Shown here piece by piece: positions 1-11,234 of a stretch of DNA of 64,000 nt (position 1 is the stretch's first letter; each line of letters starts with the position of its first letter). The notes below the pieces were generated by a model. That model ran no database searches, was not told the DNA's origin, and was given only the letters and a program-made list of their open reading frames with translations. The stretch comes from Triatoma infestans (lineage: Eukaryota > Arthropoda > Insecta > Hemiptera > Reduviidae): NCBI GenBank assembly GCA_011037195.1, contig JAAEAF010001549.1, forward strand, positions 62,001-126,000, written 5' to 3'. A program made the position numbers and the translations under genes.

Positions 1-184
1 AACTCTCCCAACTCTCTGTGGTCCCACTATTTATACCGGTGAAGAAGTGTCTAGAATACTCTCAATTTCTCCAGAAAGAACTAGAGCGCATCGCCAGCGC
101 TTCTCAGCGGCTACTAAGAGAACTTGAGGTACATGCTTTCTCTCCTAGATGGCACCACTGGCTGCGTTACCATACATTAGAATC

Positions 185-280
185 ATTGCTAGATTTCCAA
201 AAATGTACTCCCGGTGAAAACTGGATATCGAAAATTTGATACCATTACAATTTATAGGTCTAACAGCAGTAAGACAAATT
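185..280 (-). repeat. MR repeat, 5'-terminal fragment
   Basis: Read on the minus strand, this is the left end of the MR family: an imperfect start motif, then the conserved stretch that ends in CGATATC...CACCGG. It abuts the right end of the next MR copy at a run of A followed by TCTGG, so the two copies lie head to tail. Nothing coding is supported here. Confidence 0.6.
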
Positions 281-1227
281 AAAAAAAAATCTGGTAGCAA
301 ACAACTTTCCGTTACTCCAATTCTCAAAACTATAATTGACAAATTTTATTGTTAGTGTACCAAATTTAATAAAAAAACTGTTCAGTAAAAGCGCATTTCC
401 GGTTTGTTAATTTTCTTGAAACTCAGAATTTTGGCCATCTATTTATTTCTAATTAATTTTGTTTGGATGATAGAATTGTATAATCAACTAGGATAGTAAT
501 TTAGAGAAAAACATAACCCCACCCCTCCACTAAATGAATTTTCCCAGAGAAATGTTTTAATTAAAAGTTGTATATCTTTGTACTAGCAGTTTATATAAGA
601 AGTTTCAAGAAAATCGACATAGCCATTTTTGAGAAAATTGCGAAGAAGTGAAAAAAATCATTGAGTAAAGTGGTAAAGTAAACGCATTTTCGGTCATCCG
701 ATTTTTTTTAAATTCGGTATTTCAACAACACATTTAATTCTAATTAACATTATTTAGATGACAGAATTGTCTAATAAACTGAAATAGCACTTTAGACGTA
801 AACGTAACCCCACCTCTCCCCCAAAACTGCCCTTAAATGAATTTTCCCGGAGATATGTTTCAAATAAAAGTTGTAGCTCTTTGTATATGTAGTTGATATA
901 CCAAGTTTAAAGAAAATCGTTGGAGCCATTTTTGAGAAAATCGCAAAAAAGTAAAAAAAAAACAACAAGTAAAGTAGTACTTCCGGTTGAGGAATTTTGA
1001 CAGCTGACCACTGTCGGATCCCATGATGATACCTAAATGGAATATTGAGTTTGAACTTTCTACGATTGTTTGTTTCTGAGCTATGTTCACATACATACAC
1101 AGACCATTTGCTGAAAACCACTTTTTTTGGACTCAGGGGACCTCAAAACGGATATTTCCGGTGAAAACTCGATATCGAAAATTTGACACGATTACAATAG
1201 TTCCTGTTACTAGGAATAAGAGAAAGT
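281..1227 (-). repeat. MR repeat, near full-length three-module copy
   Basis: On the minus strand this begins at 1226 with the CTTTCTCTTATTCC-type start motif. It runs through three modules, each with a CCGGAAGT-like core, a stretch of the type TTTTATTTGAAACAT and a G-rich GGGGAGGGGTGGGG-like block. It ends at about 284 with the CCAGATTTTTT-type terminus. There is no sustained reading frame. The neighbours at both ends are further MR copies in the same orientation. The family is discussed under 28397-29392. Confidence 0.75.
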
Positions 1228-1715
1228 AAAAAAATCTGGTTGGAAACACACACAACTTTCTCTTATTGCAGCTTACAAACATTGTAATTGATAAATTTTA
1301 TAGTTAGTATGTCAAAATTTAATGAAATACTTCTATGTTTTTATGAAGAAAAAAACGGAACAATGTGATCAGTAAAAACGCATATCCGGTTTACTAATTT
1401 TCTTGAAACTCGGAATTTTGACAAACTAATTATTTCTAATTAGTAGAATTTATCTAAATTGTAGAATTTTATAATCAACTATAATAGCATTTTAGAGTAA
1501 ACTTCCCCTCCCCCATATAAACCCTTAAATAACTTTACCCAAAGAGATATTTCAAATAAAAGTTGTAGCTCGTTTATATGTGTAGTTCACATAATCGGCT
1601 TAAAGGAAAATCGTTGGAACCATTTTTAGAGATAATAGCGAAAACTAAAAATAATTTTCAGTAAAAATGCACTTCCGGTCATCTGATTTTCTTCAAACTC
1701 AGTATTTCATTTGGG
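1228..1715 (-). repeat. MR repeat, truncated copy
   Basis: This copy starts (minus strand, right terminus) exactly where the previous copy's left terminus ends, sharing the A-run/TCTGG junction. About one and a half modules are present, and similarity is lost near 1715. It is the third member of a head-to-tail array. Confidence 0.7.
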
Positions 1716-2195
1716 AGAATATAAGTCTGGGAGCATAGGGATGCTCTGTGGCAGAGCCTCCTATTAAGACTATGGAAAAGGAGCTGCAGAAGGATCACGG
1801 GAAGAGAAGTAGAGAGGATTCAAAGAGGCTGTGGGCTAGTTCATGGAAGAAGGAGGGGAAGTGTGAGCAGGCTGTATGTTGGGAGAAATAAGATATGGGC
1901 ATTAGGAACAACCCAGGGGGGCAGAGAAACCTATCAAGTTCCAGAAAACAAAGCCTAAAAGGGGCATAGCCAGTGGGGCAGAGCCTCTATTTATGTCCTA
2001 GGAAAGAAAGGCTACTTGAAGGGGAGTGGGAGAAAAAAAAAAGAATGATTTAGTTAAAGATTCAACTCTCATATCGTCTTGTTAACTTGCCTTTATTCCA
2101 TATTAATATAAAAGCCAAGAGAATAAATACATTGAGGTCAGAACCTAAAATAATTCTCGTTCACTGAGGTTGTAGCTGCATTTAAAATTTTAATA
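1716..2195. other. Unassigned, purine-rich segment
   Basis: Positions 1716-2040 are markedly richer in G and A than their surroundings and contain two similar GGCAGAGCCTC segments about 230 bp apart. I see no reading frame, tRNA-like box or terminal repeat. It may be the remnant of an element that truncated the MR copy on its left. Positions 2040-2195 are ordinary AT-rich sequence. Confidence 0.3.
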
Positions 2196-2440
2196 TTTAG
2201 TATTGTAGCAGAATATCTCAAAAACGAAATGTCACAGGGAGCTCAAACAGTTTTCTGGCAAAATCCATCACCGGAAGTTACAATTTTACAGATTGTTATT
2301 TTCAATTGTTCGTGATTTTTCTCTGAAATGGTTCCAATGATTACCTTTAATCTTCGTATAGCATCTACACACACATCGGAAAAATTGATTTCGGGGGGGG
2401 TTCTAAAATAAAAGTAGCGTTATGCTTTTCTCTAAAGCAC
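2196..2440 (+). repeat. MR repeat, subfamily B fragment
   Basis: This matches the middle of the family: the segment around AATATCTCAAAAACGAAA, a CACCGGAAGT core and a TCTGAAATGGTTCCAATGAT-like module. Its closest relatives in the window are 14818-15045 and 43718-44354. Both ends are lost. Confidence 0.55.
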
Positions 2441-2454
2441 CACTGCAATGCATT

Positions 2455-2712
2455 CAAAGATTGGATAGAAGAACAGCGTCTGCAATGGTTGGAGAGAACA
2501 TCAAGGCAGTGGCAGGCTTATCTCTTCATTGTGAGACATTTGCTTAAATTTACCAGGAACCTACTGAGCCATAGCCGAAGGAACATAAGGCTAATAGTGG
2601 GTTTCCTAACAGGGCACTGTAGGCTGAATAGGCACATGCACCAATTACCACTTGCAGATAACGCGTTATGCCGATTCTGTAAGGCCGAGGAGGAAATCCC
2701 GGTACACATTGT
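2455..2712 (+). pseudogene. LINE C-terminal fragment (zinc-knuckle region)
   Basis: An open frame of about 85 residues reads VGFLTGHCRLNRH followed by LCRFCKAEEEIPVH. This is the hallmark of the C-terminal tail after RNase H in many I/R1-type non-LTR retrotransposons: a conserved TGH motif and a C-x2-C...H knuckle. The catalytic domains upstream are missing, and similarity stops abruptly near 2712 before the final Cys. It resembles the fragment at 36060-36880 and, more distantly, family LX (see 24528-25469). The element is 5'-truncated and dead. Confidence 0.65.
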
Positions 2713-2759
2713 AGTGGAAGTAACAGTTGGGGAAAATAAATTTGGAAAAATAGTTTAGT

Positions 2760-4595
2760 GAATTTTGACAATATTTTAAAGTGAAATAATTTTGGAAAAT
2801 AAAATAATGAATTTTAGCTAGTTCAAGTAGTGTATTTTAGTGAAAGGGAAAGAGCCAGGTACTATAATTTAAGGTCAATGCTATTAAAGAGACAAAAGGA
2901 CAAAAAACAGTTAGGGCAAGACAATACACTCCCTCCAGACATAACAGCATTATTTGAAAAGATTGGACAGTCTAAATTCTGCTTTCAAACAAGAACAATC
3001 TGAATTAGACATTAAACACTTGTATCAGGAATCGCTCACTTAACTTCAGTGCCAGTTATAAGTTAAAACATAAGAGTTTAAGCTAGCTAGTTTCAGTATA
3101 TTAATAAGCATTGAATATTGTTCAGTATATTGTGATATTGAAAAGTCATTTAAATTTCTTTAAAGATAATATATTTAATTTAATCTAGCAGTGGTTTCTT
3201 ATTTATTTCTTATTACTTTTCTTCTCTTTAAACATACACACAAGCCATTTACAAAACCGCTGGTGCTACACAATACTACAAACATACAACACACATAACA
3301 CCAACCACACTTCAACATCTTTCGTGAGTGTGCCGACCTGATGAGGACAAGGTTGCTTCAACTGGGGACAAGCAATCCCGAAGCCATTAGCTTCATGACG
3401 GAGCCACTTTCAGCTTCGATTAAGAGGGCGAAGCTGAAGGATGTGCTATAACCAAGGGATCCATAAGAGACCTCTTACTGTAGGTTGCGGTGGAATAGGC
3501 TTGCCTGCCCTTTTGTCAATCTAAACTATACAGAGAAAAACGCTCTAATACTTTCACGCACATCTTCCAGCGGAACACATTATAACCAGCTAAAGCTCGT
3601 CTAGATAGGACAGCTCAAATAAGTACAGAGATGGCAGATTTGACGGATTTAATAAGCCGGCATTTTTTTTTTTTATAAAAATTTGATTTGAGGCGATACA
3701 TTGCGTGTCCGTTCGAACTAAAACACTTCCTTTCTACAATAGATACAATAACAGTTGGAGCTTTATAATAAGAATTAATGGTTGTTTAAAGGGAGAGAAA
3801 AATATGAATTTCCCGAATGGGGATTAACTTTCTATAGTATACACGCACATAGTCACAAAAAGTTTTCATCTGTTTTCCTTTTCAACAGGGCAGCATGTTT
3901 ATAACTTTATGATCCTTTTTTCATCTCAAAGCCTTATAGTACTGCCGGAAAAATCACTCCCCGGGGAGTTATTACATTTTATGCCTTTCTCACTCTCTTT
4001 TATTTTATAATACGATTTTTACGATGAAATACTAAAGTGGGTGTGACATTCATTTCCTTACGAAATCTTGAACTAGTTTATCACTCGGAAAAGAGATAAA
4101 AATGCTGCAATAACACTAAACATTTTCACTTAATTAATCTTGGGCGAACAATATTTATTATTTTTGACATCACCACCGATGTCCAATTCGAAGCTTTCGG
4201 CCAAAATCTATCAAGCGGATGTGTGTTTTTTATTGACCGTTTTGTTTTTTAGTTTTCTCGAATTTCTTTTAAGTTTGTATACACAAAAGGATTTTTGGAG
4301 ATTCGACAGAAGATGCAATGTTAAGTTAGCTTGTGAAAGTGCCATTTTAGTATAGTGTACGGTTCTACCACATAAATAATATTAAAGTCCTTAGAATGCA
4401 TTGTTGGAAGTCCGAGTTTGAAGAAAATCGGCTAATTCAAAGTGCAATTTTCTGTGATTTATCCGAATATCTTCGAATACTAAAGCAAGATCATTATTTC
4501 TTAGTTAATTACTATTCGAATTAAATTAGAAGGTAGTTAGCGTGCTAATTAGTTCACTGTTAGTGAATAGTAAACCTGGAAAGTTAATTGAATGT
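2760..4595. other. Unassigned AT-rich segment
   Basis: No reading frame resembles a known family. Positions 3310-3500 are less AT-rich and contain a CCTGATGAGGACAAGG stretch and a GAAGC/GCTTC hairpin, possibly another repeat end. The T-run at 3665-3675 and the rest are simple AT-rich sequence. I see no splice-bounded exon or RNA gene that I can defend. Confidence 0.3.
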
Positions 4596-4599
4596 GGAA

Positions 4600-5460
4600 A
4601 TGGCAGACATGTATTTAATTTATGGTGCCGCCAACTGTAATAGACCTTACGCCGGAACGTTTTCCTAAACCGACGTTCATTTGGAGAAAAAACCGTTTCA
4701 AAAAAATTCATTCTAATTTAAAAGAAACAGGAAGTTTGAAATGTCGTGGTAGATTTACAATTCGAATTCCTGTGCTTGAAGAGCGCATGATCAGTTGAAT
4801 AGAAGAAAATCCTGGTTTAAGCCGAAGAAGAATTTCTTTAATGGCGGGTGTTAATCATATGACCGTCTAGAATATTTAAGTCTTATCTGCTTTACCTGTA
4901 TCAACTCCAACATGTTCAAGCACTTGCTGCACAAATTCTGCAATTAGTTGTTGATGAAATGTGAAACTATTCCTCATTTTCCGTGTTTTGTTTTATTCAC
5001 TGATGAAGCAGGATTTACTAAAGAGAGAATACTAAATTTGCGAAAACTATCACCTTTGGGTAGACGAGAATCCACTCGCTGTTATTCAGTTAATGTGACA
5101 GCAGCAATTTTTTCTCAATGTATGAGGTGGATTAATCGGCGACTTTATATTTGGGGGCCCTTCTTTTTTGTCAAGTCGGTTTTTAGACAATTTTTAAATA
5201 ATGATTTAACTTGTTAGAAGATGTTTCTCTAAATATTTGTGAAAAGATGTGGAATTTTTGGACAAAGTTTATCCACAACGCTGGACAGAATGGAGACCAA
5301 TAGCATGCATAGCCTAATTTAATTCGATCCAATGGAATCTATGGGGATATGTAAAACAAATTGTGTACTCCTAACCTATTGAAAACAGCAATCAACTCCG
5401 TCAGCGTATTGAAGATGTACGGATAACTCCGGGTGTTTATGACCTGGGAATAATTAAATA
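4600..5460 (+). pseudogene. Mariner-type (DUF4817-like) transposase pseudogene
   Basis: The remnant starts with ATGGCAGACATG at 4600 (MADMYLIYGAANCNR), which matches the N-terminal helix-turn-helix typical of DUF4817-type mariner transposases in arthropods. After a frameshift near 4645 it continues with ERFPK and ETGSLKCRGRF, then ENPGLSRRRIS (second helix-turn-helix). At 4996 the first catalytic block VLFTDEAGF is clear. SVNV-like and IGDFILGPFFF-type sequence follows in shifted frames. Near 5340 an LWGYVKQIVY-like block marks the C-terminal part. At least four frameshifts or stops are present, and the second and third catalytic acidic residues are not recoverable. I could not find terminal inverted repeats around it. 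Confidence 0.75.
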
Positions 5461-5552
5461 ATGTAACCACTCGTATTGTGACATTCACGTATGCTAACTG
5501 ACATTCATGTAGGATATCTGAAATTCACATATTATGCAAATACAAATATGCT

Positions 5553-5706
5553 CTTTTTACTTTCACTTATTCCTAGTAAGAGAGATCGTGCCAGATTTTC
5601 GAAATTGGGTCATTACCGGAAATACATGTTTTAGGGGTCCCAGGAAACGAAAAAAAAGATTTCAGTGAATGGTCTGTATGCATGTATGTATGTGTGTGGG
5701 TGTTTA
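5553..5706 (+). repeat. MR repeat, left half (interrupted)
   Basis: It starts with the CTTTTTACTTTCACTTATTCC-like left terminus and continues through the CACCGG-like region and the microsatellite-like GTATGTATG. It stops where the tail of the minus-strand LINE (5707-6440) begins. The matching continuation is at 6450-6565, so the LINE appears to have inserted into this copy. Confidence 0.55.
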
Positions 5707-6440
5707 TTTATTTATTCTGTAGCAATAACAGTCACTTAGACCATAAAAATTGCAGTCAAATACAAGGAAAAAAAGTATATATTCACGAGATTAAATGCAA
5801 ATAAATAAACTGCACATAAACACTAGGAGATGCAAAGATTTTTAATATAGCTTTTATTAATATAAATTAAATCCTTTTTAGAGAGGGAATTAAGTTATTC
5901 AACGATTAATTAGATCTCTGTTGGCTAAATGTTTAGATGCTGAGATTGGTAGTGCAATGTCGGAGTCTGTCAGTCTAACGGGAGGCTTGCTAATAATTCG
6001 GGGCAGTCTATATCTCCATTGAACAGTTTGATATAAATGGGAGGTCTTTCCGGCATCGTCTCTTTTCCAATGATTCTATTTCTCCTGAGAGCCTTTCATT
6101 TCTCCTCAGGAAGTAGACAAACTCATTTTGAAGCCTTTCGATTCTCTTGATGCCCTCAGCAGTATATGAGGACCATATAATAGACGCATATTCGAGCTTC
6201 GAATGGACTAGTGCGTTGTACATAACCAATAGAGCCTTTACATCAACAATTTCCCCGCAGTGCTTCCAGAGAAAGCCTTGATATTTGGATGCTTCCCTGC
6301 ACACATAATCTATGTAGGAACTCAATGTCAGACCTGAGTCCAGCAGGACACCCAAATCTTTTACAATTTCAATTCTCTTGACCTTTACCTCACCCAGAAA
6401 GTAACTGGCTCTGACATGCTTTGGCTTCCTGGAGAACAGA
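5707..6440 (-). pseudogene. Jockey/CR1-like LINE 3' fragment
   Basis: On the minus strand an open stretch from about 6439 to 6008 reads FSRKPKHVRASYFLG, then GVLLDSGLTLSSYIDYV and NALVHSKLEYASIIWSSY. These are the post-palm/thumb motifs of Jockey/CR1-type reverse transcriptases (LG..LDS.L.....HI, ALV.S.LEY.S..W). A frameshift near 6010 is followed by a C-terminal coding tail to about 5890. The 3' end on the minus strand is an AATAAATAAATAAA tail at 5707-5722. The catalytic palm is missing, so it is 5'-truncated. It sits inside an MR copy. Confidence 0.75.
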
Positions 6441-6449
6441 AAGTGTTAA

Positions 6450-6565
6450 CAGAAGTGTGTTCAGTGTTAACAGAATATTTCAATGACAAAGAATCGCAGA
6501 AAGATCAAACTTAGTTTTCCGTTTAGTCACTACCACCGCGTCAGATACAAACATTTGGCATCACA
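6450..6565 (+). repeat. MR repeat, continuation after LINE
   Basis: Carries the segment around AAGAATCGCAGAAAG and TTCCGTTTAGTCACTACC that directly follows the microsatellite in other MR copies, so it is the second half of the copy begun at 5553. It then abuts an MR copy in the opposite orientation. Confidence 0.5.
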
Positions 6566-7003
6566 TTTCATTATAATTAATATTATGTAGATGCTAGAAT
6601 GATATAAGGAATTTAACCGGACAATTTTTTCAAAAAAACAAGTTATATCTTTTTATATGAATAGTTAAAACTCCCCAAATGTTTAAAGAAAAATCTTTGG
6701 ACCCATTTTCGAGTAAATCGGTAAAAAAAAATTGAAAAATTCATTAGTAACGTGTTAATTCCGGTCGATGAAAACATCATTTTTCTGTCCTATGCTAGCA
6801 CTTAAAGTAAATATTAAGTTTGATTTTTTGCTATTTTCTCTTTTTTAGTTATATTGATCACACACATTCACAAAAACCAATTTTTCAAAACCATTTTTTC
6901 GAAATCAGGGTGCTTCAAGACTAGTATATCCGTTGGAAACTCGATATCGAAATTTCGACACGATCGCAATATACTTCCTCTTCTAGCAGTAAGAGAAAGT
7001 AAT
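6566..7003 (-). repeat. MR repeat, single-module copy
   Basis: Read on the minus strand, the left terminus (CTTTCTCTTACTGCTAG type) is at about 7000. It is followed by the CGATATCGAG...CCGG segment and one module with an ACCGGAATTAAC-type core. The right end is lost. The copy is diverged. Confidence 0.55.
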
Positions 7004-7349
7004 ATTGTGAAATATTATGTTTGGGGGGGGATAAATTCAATTAGATATATTAATAAATAATTATTATAGTTTTTATCCTAAATCTTCTCTAAAGGGATCT
7101 CGTGAGATCTGTGTTCACCTGAACTAGGAGAGGATGTGAAATAAATAATACGTAGATCATTATTGCAATGTAGGTATTTAATAATAACAAAACAAGTGAA
7201 AATAGATATCAAATAAAATCTTGTCTTTAAGATAAAACTAAAATGAAAGGAATTAATTTATAATAAGAGTTACATATAAAACTTAGTTGAAGTTTGGGTT
7301 TGCACTGTGTCACTACTATACATTTTCCGATAGGACTCCTTTTTTACGT
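7004..7349. other. Unassigned AT-rich segment
   Basis: AT-rich sequence with an eight-G run near 7022. I see no coding or repeat assignment. Confidence 0.3.
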
Positions 7350-8210
7350 ACACAGATTTCCATAACTACAAATTTGATCTAATATATTCGCCGATGATAC
7401 GGCAATCCTCTCCCAAAATATGGACTCTGTAATTGCCACCCGATCCCTTCAATCCTATCTTGAAATTCTCGAACCCTGATTCCGCAAATAGAGAATAAAG
7501 ATCAACGAGAGCAAATCCAGATACATACATTCACTCTAAGTCATAAAATACTCCCTTCAATATATCTGAACTGTATTCCTATTCCTCTCGGCCTATACCT
7601 TGATAAACGCCTTACCTGGAACCCACATACTCGCCTGAAGCGACAAGAACTTAACTTCCTATACCGAATGATCAAAAGACTTCTTGACAGACGATCAAAA
7701 CTAACTCTCTCGAACAAAAAAACACTCTACATAGCTCTGCTCGCACCTATCTGGACATACTGACTCGAACTATACGGATCAGCAAAGCGCTCCAATCTTC
7801 ATCGTATCCAATCCTCCGCACAATAGTCGATGCTGCTTTTTACGCAACCACACTATCCACAGTGACTTAAAAATCCCATTTGTCCTAGATCTCGCCAAGT
7901 CCCGATATATTAAATTCCATTCCAAACTTTCCCATCACTACATACCCATCAGTACCCATTGATCCGCAACCAGTCACAGATAACACTTCCTGCTAATCCT
8001 TCCCGAAGACTGAAGTGCCGATCACCCGATCGCTTGATAAAAAAAAAAAAAAAGGGCATCCTTCGAATTCACTTCCTCGGTGCCTATACTAACCGACTTA
8101 TGATGGTCGTTGTTGGATGGCCCTCATTCAATTCTGTCTCGTCAAGTTATTAGTTATTGTTTTTTTTTCTTTCTTTTTCGGTTTTGATTTATTTTTATTT
8201 ATTTTAATTT
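7350..8210 (+). pseudogene. Jockey-clade LINE reverse transcriptase 3' half
   Basis: The catalytic FADD box lies at 7388-7399, in the context IFADDTAILSQN (Jockey elements have FADD where most have YADD). Downstream, in several frames, are INESKS, LGLYLDKRLTWNPHT and NKKTLYIALLAPIWTY-like segments. These are the standard order of post-catalytic motifs (KT/SK, LGV.LD..L.W..H, ...ALLRP.W.YG). C-terminal residues of the SRRLKCRSPDRL type occur near 8000, followed by an A-run at 8040. There are many stops and frameshifts. The N-terminal endonuclease and the fingers are missing, so the copy is 5'-truncated. Confidence 0.75.
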
Positions 8211-8298
8211 TATTATTTGTTATATTATCATTGCCATCTCATTTGCTTGTTGTATATGATTCGCAGTTGCAAATAAAATAATTAAAGTAAAAATAAAA

Positions 8299-8321
8299 TA
8301 TATATATATATATATATATAC
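8299..8321. repeat. (TA)n microsatellite
   Basis: About eleven uninterrupted TA units between two AT-rich stretches. It is not associated with a recognisable promoter. Confidence 0.9.
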
Positions 8322-8519
8322 ACTTCCTCCCTCCACTGAACAGTGGAAGGAAGGGAAATTCCTTTCTATTGTAATTAAAGGTATTCTACCTTCATAACTG
8401 TTCATTATTGTTGTCACCCAACCTTCGAAAAAACCCAGGGCTTGGAGAGTGCTCTAAATAGCAATCAATATTAAATATATTTTAAATAATCTATTTTACT
8501 TATTTATAAAATCACGATA

Positions 8520-9175
8520 TAATAATAATAATAATAATAATAATACTTTATTTTGAATTAAATAAAGCAATACAATTTACAAGTACATATAAGTATTATA
8601 CGGCTTGGATATTCCGTCAGCCGGAGTTAGATGTAAAGAAGAAAAAGAAGATAAACAAAAAAAATCACTAAAAAGAAAGAAAACTAAAAAGAACACTAAC
8701 TTTGAAAAAGTCAAATAAAAATAAATAAATAATAAATATGAATTAAAAAATTGATATAAATAATAATAATAAATTATCTAAAAGAAAATGAAACTAATCC
8801 ATTAATAGTTACAAAAATGTAATAAGGGAAATAAACTAAACTCAATTAAACACTATTGACAGAGAAAAGAAAATGAATATAAAATGCATTATGAAAAATC
8901 ATTTACATAAGGAGACCTGCATACAAAATAAAATAAAACAAAAATAATTAATTAAATAAATAAAAAAAAACAAAAAAATAGAACAAAATGGGAGATATTT
9001 AGAAAACTGTGAAAATGTAAAAACAAAAGTATTCAATTTAATAAAATAAAAAGGAAACTTGATCAGAAATTAAATTCCTGAACCAGACTGTACCGATAAC
9101 GCCAAGCAACCCGTGCACACCTGATAAGATCCTTGCAGTTTCGAGTGTTAAGCATACTGACGAGCTGAACCACAG
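8520..9175 (-). other. LINE 3' UTR with (ATT)n tail
   Basis: This is the minus-strand continuation of the LINE at 9176-10790. Near 8590-8640 it has a hairpin-like CTCCGGCTGACGGAATATCC stretch. Then comes AATAAAG, and finally a (TAT)n tail at 8520-8546 that marks the 3' end. Most of the rest (8640-9060) is A-rich on the plus strand and may include secondary expansions. Confidence 0.55.
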
Positions 9176-10790
9176 TCAAAGAAGGAACCCCGAGATAAGA
9201 CACCCGGAACTCTGAAAGTATAGGGCACACAGCCAGAAGTGCACACAGTCCTCTCTTACTCTCAGGTTACACAAGGAACAAATTTCGGACTCTCTTTCAA
9301 TCCAAGGAATATAATTCAGAAATAGTAATTCAGTCCTCATTTTGAAGAACCAGCGCAATTCATTTAAAGTGAGAACGTCGGAGTTAGACTCTTCAACAAA
9401 GGTGAACAATTTCGCCTGAAGGTCCAATTGCTTATAAAAGATAAAGCGGGAAGATTCTCTTGCGCACCTCTCAGACTCTTCCCGACATGCCAAACCTATC
9501 TTGCAATTAATGAAGTCATCTGATATTTCCACACAGACATATTATCAGCAGAGAAACTAAAATTACAACCATACTTTTGTGCAAGGTGGGACCAGCTTGC
9601 AAACCAAAACACCTTCCTATAGATGACCACCATAACGCTCTTGAAAGACGGTGCTCAGGAAAATCCAGTACTTTAGAAATATACTGGAAATGCAACTTTA
9701 AAGTAAAAACAAATAACAAGTCCACGCCCGTCTCCAAAAGGATCACATAATTTGGGGTAACTGAGGGAAGACCATAAAGTTTTTTAACGAAAAACCTGAA
9801 TAACTTTTCCAATTCCTCATAATACTGAAATCCCCATATTTGGGCCGCATAACAAGCTGTGGATCTGGAAACAGCACAAAATACTTGAAATTTATGTGTC
9901 ACAGGGACCCTATTCTGCGAGAGAAAAGCTGACCACACTGTATTAAGAGTCAACTTAGCCGAAGAGACCTTCTCTCTGATATGCGTGTGGAAACTGAGTA
10001 GGGGAGTCAAGATTACACCTAGATATTTATATCTATTGACCACCTCAATCTCATGCTCCCCAAAACGCCATCTCTCTATCGAAGCTAATCTCCCTCCTTT
10101 TCTAAACACGATAATTTTGGATTTATCGAGATTTACCGACAATCCCCATTGGTCACAGTAATTTTGAAGAATATTAATGTTTCGCTGCAGGCTTAATGGA
10201 TTTTCGGCCATAAGCACAACGTCGTCTGCATACATTAATATTTTAATTACCTTATTCGCTACGTGAACACCTCCCTCAAGTACCGCAGGCAAATCGTCCA
10301 GGAAAAGTGAAAAAAGAGCCGGGCTTAATTGGCACCCCTGTCTAAGTCCACTTCCTACTTGGAAAAATTCCGAGATACCATCTTTACCTCTAACAGCCGC
10401 CAAAGTGTTTAATTATAAGGACTGAAGTATAGATATAAATTTGGAGGATAAACCTAAATTGAATAATTTTAAAAACAACGCTCTACGATTAATCCTGTCA
10501 AAGGCTGCCGAGAAATCAACAAAGAAACAAAATACTTTTTGCTTCCTCTTTAAAAATTTTAAATTAATGAGATTCGTTAGAATAGATAAATTATCCAGAG
10601 TAGAGTATCCTCTCCTAAAACCTGTTTGGTACTCACTCAGCAGATTATTTTTTGAAACGAATTCTTCTAACCGACCTAGAAGCATTCCTGTGAAAATTTT
10701 AGCGACTGCATCTATGCAGGAGATACCGCGATAATTGGAGACGTCATTAATCTCACCCCGCTTGAACACAGAAATATTATGGACTTACCA
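9176..10790 (-). pseudogene. Non-LTR retrotransposon reverse transcriptase, 5'-truncated
   Basis: This is the best-preserved coding remnant in the window. In order on the minus strand: VSNYRGISCIDAVAK (RT motif 1/2, near 10740), LLSEYQTGFRRGYST, VDFSAAFDRINR (motif A with its catalytic Asp), then SGLRQGCQLSPALFSL (motif B). The catalytic MYADDVVLMAE follows (YADD codons at 10221-10232), then LNKSKI-type and YLGVIL motifs. The C-terminal part contains ICSLCNLRVREDCVHFWLC, a C-x2-C-x7-H-x4-C knuckle. It is broken by one in-frame TAA at 10413-10415 between motifs A and B and by frameshift(s) near 9530-9570. The 5' end is lost at about 10790, so the endonuclease is absent. I cannot fix the clade beyond R1/I/Jockey-like. 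Confidence 0.9.
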
Positions 10791-11234
10791 AATGAGGAGG
10801 GTGAGATATCATGATATATATGTATTTTAATAATTTCTCTCAGAGATCTACACATTACAATTAAGAAAAATATGGTCGGAAACTTTCACCCTCTCCAAGT
10901 TGAGCTCTCTAAGGAATCCCAGAATCCTGGAGGATTTTAGAGCGGATATTTCCCCCTTCCCTACCTGGTAATAACCCAGGCTACAGTAAAGTGTTACTTC
11001 CGGTTGACATGACTTTCTCAGACATGACTCGATTTACATAGTTATAATTGACTAATTCTAAAATCGCAGGAAACTGAACAATCCATTCAGTAGTGTTTTT
11101 TTTTTATAAGGGTGTGACGATTATACTCATCTACAGCACCCTCTCTTGAGTTCCCTAAGGAAATTTAGTTCCCTTCTTCCAAGAAGTCCCCTCTCCAAGT
11201 TGAGTTCCTTTCGTCCAAGTTGAGTTCCCTTCTT

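Noticed and set aside
3330..3420. Hammerhead-like CCTGATGAGGACAAGG ... CCCGAAGCC
   Set aside because: The GAAA box is GAAG, stem II does not pair convincingly, and there is no second copy to support it.
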